From the NCBI GenBank assembly GCA_963770375.1, contig CAVYPM010000011.1, forward strand, positions 39,423 through 103,422: a DNA stretch of 64,000 bases, written 5' to 3'. The notes under the pieces are model-generated. The model saw only the letters and a list, made by a program, of their open reading frames with translations, was not told the DNA's origin and ran no database searches. Positions 58,380 to 64,000 of the stretch are shown piece by piece; the first letter of the stretch is position 1; every line of letters begins with the position of its first letter. The position numbers and the translations under genes were made by a program. Source of the DNA: DASVBE01 sp963770375. GTDB taxonomy: Bacteria; Actinomycetota; Actinomycetes; Streptosporangiales; Streptosporangiaceae.

Positions 58380-58983
58380 GTGCCGGCCGGGGCCCCCAAG
58401 GCCGGAGGCCGGCGCAAGGGTCGGCCCACGGCGCGCGCAGCGCGCCGTCTTGTCTACGCGAGCAAGTGGATCGATCAGCGGCCAAACCTGCAGCCCCGCA
58501 CCCTAGAGCTGTACCGCTGGCTGCTGGCTAAGCACATCGGCCCCCACCTGGGCCACGTAGCGGTTGCGAAGATCACCCCGGAAATGGTCCGCGACTGGCG
58601 GTCTGGCCTGCTGGCCAGCGGTGTGTCTATGTCGGCCACGGCGAAGGCGTACCGGCTGCTGCGCGCCGTGCTGATGACGGCGGTTGATGACCGGATCATC
58701 GCGCGTAGCCTCTGGCGGTGTTCTGCGCCGGGGCAACTTCCGCCGGGCCTCGGGCTGGGCGGCAGCGGTCGGCCAGCTCGGCGTCCCGGGCCTGCATTTC
58801 CATGACCTGCGGCACACCGGCAACATGCTGGCCGCACCGGGTGCGAGCCTGGGTGACCTCAAGGCGCGGATGGGCCATGACGACGCCCGCGCCGCGATGA
58901 TCTACCAGCACGCCACGGCGGCTGCGGACCGGGCAATCGCCACTGCGCTGGACCGTCAGATCAAGGCCGCACGCCAGGGCTAA
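58380..58983 (+). pseudogene. Tyrosine-type integrase with internal deletion
   Basis: The first part is an N-terminal core-binding domain (YASKWIDQRPNLQPRTLELYRWLLAKHIGPHLGHVAVAKITPEMVRDWRSGLL ... TAKAYRLLRAVLMTAVDDRIIAR). At about 58705 the sequence jumps, one frame over, to GGVLRRGNFRRASGWAAAVGQLGVPGLHFHDLRHTGNML ... ARMGHDDARAAMIYQHATAAADRAIATALD, with HxLRH and the nucleophile Tyr. The middle ~170 residues, including the first catalytic Arg and the Lys hairpin, are missing, so it cannot recombine DNA. Confidence 0.87.
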
Positions 58984-59000
58984 TGACGCTCCTATGTTTG

Positions 59001-60047
59001 TCAAGCCTGGCTGAGAACGCGGTAGAGGTGGCGGGCGAGGTAGCGCTTGATGCAGCGGCGGATTTCGCGGTCGGTTCTTCCCTCGGCGCGGCGGCGCTGG
59101 ACGTAGGCGACGGGTGGCGGGGTGGCAGCGCATCCGGTTGACGGCGATGACGTGCAGTGGCCCGGTTGAGCTGGCGGTCGCCGAGGCGGTTGAGGCGGTG
59201 CCGGTCGGTGCGGCCGGAGGAGACGGGGACCGGGGCGGTGCCCGACAGCATGCCGAATGCTGCCTCGCTGCGGATCCGGCCGGCGTGGGACCAGGACAGC
59301 AGGATCTGCGCGGCGGACAGGGCGCCGAGTCCGGGTTCGGCGGCGACCAGGCCGGGGGTCATGTCCTCGACGATCTCGGCGATCTGGGCCTCGAGTCTCG
59401 GCGGCGGTGGCGGCCAGGTCGGCGATCCGCTGGCCGAGCCGGATCAGGGTCTGGTGCAGGACGCGGGTCTGCCGGTCGGCGCCGGGCGGGCAGGTCAGTG
59501 CGGCGCATGCGCGGGCCCGGCGTTCGCGGGGCAGGGGCGGAGCTGCTCGCGCAGCGGGGCGGGGGCGGTGACCAGGACGGCGGCCAGCACGGTGCGGGCG
59601 GTCTTGGCGGACTGGACGGCGTTGTCCCGGTCGATCATCAGCAGCCGCAGGGCCTCGCGGTCCCCGTCGGCGCGCATCTGGGCGGGGTGCGGGCGGGCCA
59701 GCAGCTCGCGGGCGGCACGGACGGCGTCGATCGGGTCGCTCTTGCCGGCCCGGCGCTTGCCGATGTGCCGGCTGCAGTCGATCTCGGTCACCTGCTCGCC
59801 CTCGCTGGCCAGGTACCGGGCCAGGCCCAGCCCGTAATGGCGGGTGCCCTCGACTGCCCAGGCGACCCGGCGCCCCGGCGGCCAGCCTGGCCCAGGCCAG
59901 CAGCTGCACGTAGCCCGCTCGTGTGGCGGGCACCTGCAGCTGCGACAGCGCCCGGCCGCGGGCATCGCAGCTGGCCGCGGTATGGGTGTCCAGGTGAGTA
60001 TCGACCCCGATGATCAGGCCGGTGTCCTCGGCAAGGCTCATTCTCAT
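59001..60047 (-). pseudogene. Degenerate IS110-family transposase
   Basis: Pieces of one IS110 transposase are scattered over all three minus frames. GLIIGVDTHLDTHTAASCDARGRALSQLQVPAT (N-terminal DEDD nuclease start), AWAVEGTRHYGLGLARYLASEGEQVTEID and HIGKRRAGKSDPIDAVRAARELLA come first, then DRQTRVLHQTLIRLGQRIADLA. The C-terminal transposase_20 region follows (PGLGALSAAQILLSWSHAGRIRSEAAFGMLSGTAPVPVSSGRT ... HRLNRLGDRQLNRA), and the end VAYVQRRRAEGRTDREIRRCIKRYLARHLYRVL. At least four frameshifts are needed. IS110 elements lack clear inverted ends, so the element limits were not set. Confidence 0.88.
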
Positions 60048-60363
60048 CTCCTCCGTCGGTGCGATCCTGAAAGGGCGGCACCGGCCTGGAGGGAAACTCC
60101 CGCGGCAATCCTGTGATGAGTCACGGCTATAAATGGCCGGACAAGCTCCTGATCAGGCCAGACGAGGGTGGCCAGGCCGGTGCTGGCAGCACCGCGGACA
60201 TGTCATTAGCAAGACACGCCACCAGGCGGTCAGGCATGCGAAGAGTCACCCGGAGCCACCAGTACCAACCCTGGCCGGTCCCAGCCGGAATGGCCGGTAC
60301 CGACATGCCAAGACTCACAGGCACGCGAGCCCGGTCAGTGATCTTGGAAGGCATGTGTTGCCT
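60048..60363. other. Stretch between IS110 remnant and att copy 2
   Basis: No supported gene. Small open frames here are not family-like. It presumably contains the right end of the IS110 remnant. Confidence 0.4.
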
Positions 60364-60407
60364 GGTGGAGCTAAGGGGACTCGAACCCCTGACCCCCTGC
60401 TTGCAAA
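60364..60407 (-). repeat. tRNA-Ala(TGC) 3' half, att-like copy 2
   Basis: This is identical over 44 bp to 55109-55152, in the same orientation, 5255 bp away. On the minus strand it continues to a genomic CCA (TAGCTCCACCA), unlike copy 1. To the right the sequence has only weak resemblance to a tRNA 5' half and no foldable D-arm was found. Confidence 0.85.
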
Positions 60408-60500
60408 GTACGCCTCTGCTGTCGGAAGCCGGGCTGGCGGCGAGGCGGTTCACTACCCGCGCTGTCGGCTGAGGATGGCCCTAGCGGGGTCGCGTTGTGG

Positions 60501-61501
60501 TCAGGCGTGGTGGTCAGCCTTCGCCGGGTTTACCGCTGTCACCTGTGGCTTGGGCATTTTCTGGAACTTGGCTCTCGCCTTCTCAAAGAACTGGGTATCA
60601 GCCTTGGCTCTCGCGACGAGCCAATCAATGAACTCCTCGCTGTACTGCGGCGAGGAATTTGCCCAGTGGGGCTGATAGACAAGGTTCGGACAGGTAGTCG
60701 CGTCGATGCCGTACGCCCTTCGTACAGATAGGAGGTCGTAGCTGTTGATGGCCGGACCGAACCCTAGGCGTGTGTTGAGTTCCGGCAGGAGTTGGGCTTG
60801 ACGGTACGGGTGGGTTTCGTCTGGGCTGAGTTGCCCGTACACGGGTGCAGCGGGATCGTTGGTCAAGCGGATCCGCGTCGGAGGCGCCGTCGGATTCGTG
60901 CCAGCTGCCTCCACGATTGCGAAGCTGAGCGCCCTCGGCAAGTCTCAGTTACCAGCCGAATGCCTGCCTTCCACTGCTCGCGCACGCGGTCCACTCTGCG
61001 GTCAATGAAGTGGCGCAGGTCAGCGGTGGTGCCGGGCTCGCTTTTGGCTCCGTGCCGGAAGTAGACCGTGCCCTTGGCGAACGCTGTTCTCGGGTACTTC
61101 TGTCGGCCGGGGTCCGGGTAGGTGCCTGCTCGCGTGAACGCGATAGGCGCATCGAGGCTGGGCCCGACAGCGATGACGGCCACCGGTGACCCGCTGCGCG
61201 TAACCTCCGAAATCTCGAAGTCCGCGAAGTGCACGTGTGTGCAACTCTCGATCTTGTCCGTGATCTGTGCAGGGTCGAGATCAAGAACAGACCGCACGTC
61301 GCCGACGGCGGGCTGGCCGTCGTCGCAGACACCAACGAGGATCAGACCACCGCCGCTGTTCGCCATGGCGACGAAGTCTTTGATCAGCTCCAGCCACTCC
61401 GATAGCTGCTTGGGGTCAAATCGCTCTTTGAAGTCGAGTGACCTCGATTCACCCTTCGCTGCTGCCACTTGTTCGGCGACGGTTCGCGATGTGCGTGGCA
61501 T
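60501..61501 (-). pseudogene. Schlafen AlbA_2-domain protein with frameshift
   Basis: The N-terminal ~125 residues are an AlbA_2 domain: AAKGESRSLDFKERFDPKQLSEWLELIKDFVAMANSGGGLILVGVCDDGQP, and VIAVGPSLDAPIAFTRAGTY ... GTVYFRHGAKSEPGT. A one-base shift at about 60940 leads from GIRLVTET to PRALSFAIVEAAGTNPTAPPTRIRLTNDPAAPVYGQLSPDETHPYRQAQLL, then a ~110-residue C-terminal part ending 60501. The restored protein has about 333 residues. AlbA_2 proteins bind nucleic acids; many sit in defence or mobile loci. ATG at 61501 is preferred. Confidence 0.8.
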
Positions 61502-61803
61502 GCATGCAGTATGGCGTTGCCTCTGCACAGCGGCGATCGAAATACGCGCCCAGTAGCGAACCCGCGAGGATCCCCTCGGTGTGAACTCGCCGCATGAGGG
61601 TTGCTGACGGCTGCTGTGGCTGGTCGCAGTCCCGTAGCGGATCTAGTTGGTCCGCTCCAGGCGGCGGCGTTGCTGCACGGTTGCGTCCACGGAGGTGGTG
61701 TTCGATGTTTGGCCTGGTAGGCGTGGCGTCGTGACGTGAGGACGGCCACCGCGTGATTCTCAGTGAGGTCCGACCAAAGATCTCGATGAGAAGGAGCCAC
61801 GCG

Positions 61804-63043
61804 ATGGCCGCAGGATCCAGTATCGACATGTCCGGGTGGCTGCATGAGCAGCTGGCGCAGGCCAGCCCGGATCTTCTCCGGCAGATGGTGACGTCGTTCG
61901 CGGAGTCGCTGATGAGCGCGGACGCGGACGCGGTCTGCGGCGCCGCCTATGGCGAGCGCAGCGGCGAGCGGGTGAACACCCGCAACGGTTACCGGCAGCG
62001 GTCGTGGGACACCCGGGCTGGCAGCATCGACCTGGCGATCGAAGCTGAGGCAGGGCAGTTATTTCCCGGACTGGCTGCTGGAGCGCCGCCGCCGGGCCGA
62101 GGCCGCCCTGGTGTCGGTGGTGGCCACGTCGTAATCCCGCTTGGGGTGTCCACGCGGCGGATGGAGAAGCTGGTGGAGACCCTGGGTATCACCCGGCTGT
62201 CCAAGTCGCAGGTCAGCGAGATGGCGAAGGACCTGGACGCGCAGGTGGACGACCTGGCCGCCGGACGCTGGGCCGAGACGTTCGTGGCCGCGGACGCGCT
62301 GGTCCTGAAAGTCCGCGAGGCCGGCCGCACGGTGAACGTCCATGCCCTGGTCGCGACCGGGGTCAACGGTGAGGGATACCGGGAGATCCTGGGCCTGCAG
62401 ATCACTTCCGGTGAGGACGGGGCGGGGTGGCTGGCGTTCTTCCGGGACCTGACCGCCCGCGGCCTGGCCGGCGTCGCCCTGGTCACCTCTGATGCCCACC
62501 GCGGCCTGACCGGCGCGATCGGCGCCACGCTGCCGGGCGCGAACTGGCAGCGCTGCCGGGACTCACTACGCCCTGAATCTGATGTCGGTGACCCCGAAGT
62601 CCGCGTGGGGCTGGGTCCGGGCGCTGCTGCACAGCGTCTATGACCAGCCCGACGCCGCAGCGGTGCATGCCCAGTTCGGCCGGGTCCTGGACGCCCTGGC
62701 CGAGAAGCTCCCGCAGGTTGCCGCCGACCTCGACTGAGGCCGGCGCCGTCGACATCCTGGCGTTCACCAGCTTCCCGAAGGCCATCTGGCGGCAGATCTG
62801 GTCCAACAACCCGCAAGAGCGCCTCAACCGGGAGATCCGCCGCCGCACCGACGTCGTGGGGATCTTCCCTGGCCGCGACTCCCTGACCGCCTCGTCGGCG
62901 CGGTTCTGGCCGAGCAGCACGACGAATGGACCGAGATGCGCCGATACATCGGCCTGGACATCCTCGCCAAATCCCGGCACGCCACACCGACCGCGACGCT
63001 CAGCCCCGCGGAGGAGGTGACACTGACCGCCATCACCGCCTAA
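61804..63043 (+). pseudogene. Degenerate IS256-family transposase
   Basis: The sequence matches an IS256/Mutator transposase across its length but in different frames. It starts SESLMSADADAVCGAAYGERSGERVNTRNGYRQRSWDTRAG and STRRMEKLVETLGITRLSKSQVSEMAKDLDAQVDDLAAGRWAETFVAADALVLKVREAGRTVNVHALVATGVN, with the first Asp, then VTSDAHRGL (second Asp). After ~62555 come HYALNLMSVTPKSAWGWVRALLHSVYDQPDAAAVHAQFG, ILAFTSFPKAIWRQIWSNNPQERLNREIRRRTDVVGIFPGRDSL (catalytic Glu), and EWTEMRRYIGLDILAKSRH. Two compensating shifts at 62050-62140 and at least three later shifts or stops disable it. Confidence 0.9.
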
Positions 63044-63230
63044 AGTCCCAACCCAGAATCACGCGGTGCCGTCTTCACACACCACGCCGCGGGACGTGAC
63101 CTGCTGCACGTCGTCGCCGCAGTTGACTGCCTGTCTGGGTCGGCCTGAGGATTCACGACGCGTCGAACGCAATCTCGATCTTGCCGGGCTTAGATACGAG
63201 CAGTCGATCACCTGGCCTAATCGAAGGGGC

Positions 63231-63943
63231 ATGATGTTCCGGGTCAACGATTCGCTGTTTAGAGCGGTTCAGGATGCTGCCGCGAAGCACGATGCCTTGA
63301 TCGAGCAGGTTGAGCGGTCGACGGCCTTCCCCGCCGCCCTGGAGTCGGCCGCCCAGAAGCACAGCGCCCTGTTCGAGCAGGCCGACTACTCGAAGGCCTT
63401 CGCCGGGCTGGCGGCCGGCCTGGAGCAGGCTGCCCGCCGCGCCGACGTGTTCAAGCTGGCCGACCCCTCGAAGGCCTTCGCCGGCCTGGCCACCGCCCTG
63501 GAGCAAAGCGATCTGATCAAGCAGGCCGACTACTCGAAGGCCTTCGCCGGGCTGGCGGCCGGCGTGGAGCAGGCTGCCCGCCGCGCCGACGTGTTCAAGC
63601 TGGCCGACCCCTCGAAGGCCTTCGCCTGGCCACCGCCCTGGAGCAGAGCGCCCAGATCGAGTGGATCGATGACGCGGGCGATGTTGCCGAGCTGACCGAG
63701 GCGGGATCTGCGCCTGCAACGGTGCCGTCCGGCAAGGAACGCCTAGGGGTATCTCGCCGCGAGATCGCTGTATACGTGGCGTGCGCCGTATTCATCCTTG
63801 CGTACCTCGGCGGGGCAGCAGTGCTGCGATACGAGCCGGGAATTAGGGCCGCGTCGCAGGTAGATGGTCCTAGCCCTTACGAAGTTGCGATGGCTTTGGC
63901 GCTTCTGGCCTACGGGATTGTGCTGAAATACGGCCGAGATTAG
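63231..63943 (+). pseudogene. Repeat protein with C-terminal membrane helices, frameshifted by a 4-bp loss
   Basis: Residues ~48-150 are nearly two copies of a 48-residue unit (ADYSKAFAGLAAGLEQAARRADVFKL + ADPSKAFAGLATALEQSDLIKQ). In the second copy KAFAG-LATALEQ has lost 4 bp (ggcc) at about 63626. One frame over, it continues LATALEQSAQIEWIDDAGDVAELTEAG and two membrane helices (IAVYVACAVFILAYLGGAAVL; YEVAMALALLAYGIVLKY), ending at 63943. The family is not recognised. AAGGGG precedes two adjacent ATGs (63231, 63234). Confidence 0.7.
63381..63660 (+). repeat. 144-bp tandem repeat in the last gene
   Basis: Unit 1 starts at 63381 and unit 2 at 63525. They are nearly identical for about 130 bp; unit 2 differs by one base early and by the 4-bp loss. 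Each unit contains two related half-units beginning TCGAAGGCCTTCGCC. Confidence 0.9.
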
Positions 63944-64000
63944 AGCTGGGCCAGGGTTCCAGCCGGGACAGCGTCCAGGCCGGGGCGATCCTTCCGATAG

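Noticed and set aside
60364..60472. Peptide reading RGLEPLTPCLQ across the tRNA-Ala fragment
   Set aside because: This is the well-known conceptual translation of the antisense of a tRNA 3' half, not a gene.

Overview
The window is very GC-rich throughout, with strong G/C preference at third codon positions, frequent GTG starts and GTGA/ATGA stop-start overlaps. It carries gene families typical of actinomycetes: a mycobacterial LigB-type ATP-dependent ligase, SigE- and ECF41-type sigma factors, DUF1707, LtrA, DUF664/DinB and TIGR03086 proteins, a LAL-type LuxR regulator and MOSC. A soil actinomycete chromosome is the natural reading; the sequence does not fix the genus. From about 51 to 63 kb GC bias is weaker and mobile-element remnants accumulate, which marks this end as accessory.

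Layout. 0-4 kb: a membrane-anchored helical protein, LigB-type ligase and a translationally coupled malic enzyme. 4-6.3 kb: a GNAT, then an ArsR regulator coupled to a permease with a His-rich tail (metal or metalloid export). 6.3-23 kb: housekeeping-like and small-molecule enzymes and regulators, including a frameshifted kinase, LtrA, a DUF1707 protein, an ADP-ribosyltransferase-like protein, an EEP-GNAT fusion, ArsR/SRPBCC, a GlxA-type regulator, DinB, a frameshifted DHA2 drug exporter and an S51-like/CysRS-tail fusion. 23-36 kb: sigma/membrane-partner pair, a deletion scar joining LuxR and ABC remnants, an MFS transporter, a LAL regulator, ECF41 sigma, nitronate monooxygenase and a CDF metal exporter, with several internally deleted genes. 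36-42.8 kb: RidA, MarR, MOSC, a methyltransferase/CMD pair, a PNPOx-like protein, DinB and an alpha/beta hydrolase. 42.8-45.8 kb: a tightly overlapping PadR - DNA methyltransferase - DNA methyltransferase - NERD nuclease cassette, the best candidate for an unrecognised restriction/defence locus. 45.8-47.5 kb: SRPBCC and aquaporin genes between copies of a partial duplication. 47.8-50.8 kb: an overlapping histidine kinase / kinase-like membrane protein / response regulator operon. 51-55 kb: membrane proteins (LapA-like, an unknown, BASS-family, YihY). 55-64 kb: an integration hot spot with two identical 44-bp tRNA-Ala 3' halves, a tRNA-Phe 3' half, a deleted tyrosine integrase, degenerate IS110 and IS256 transposases, a frameshifted Schlafen-AlbA protein and a repeat protein.

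A striking property is the number of apparently broken genes: single-base frameshifts in at least eight otherwise convincing genes outside the transposases, and internal deletions in several more. Some may be sequencing or assembly errors; the clean internal deletions and the LuxR/ABC junction look more like real decay. All functional calls are from reading motifs and remembered family features; no database search was run.
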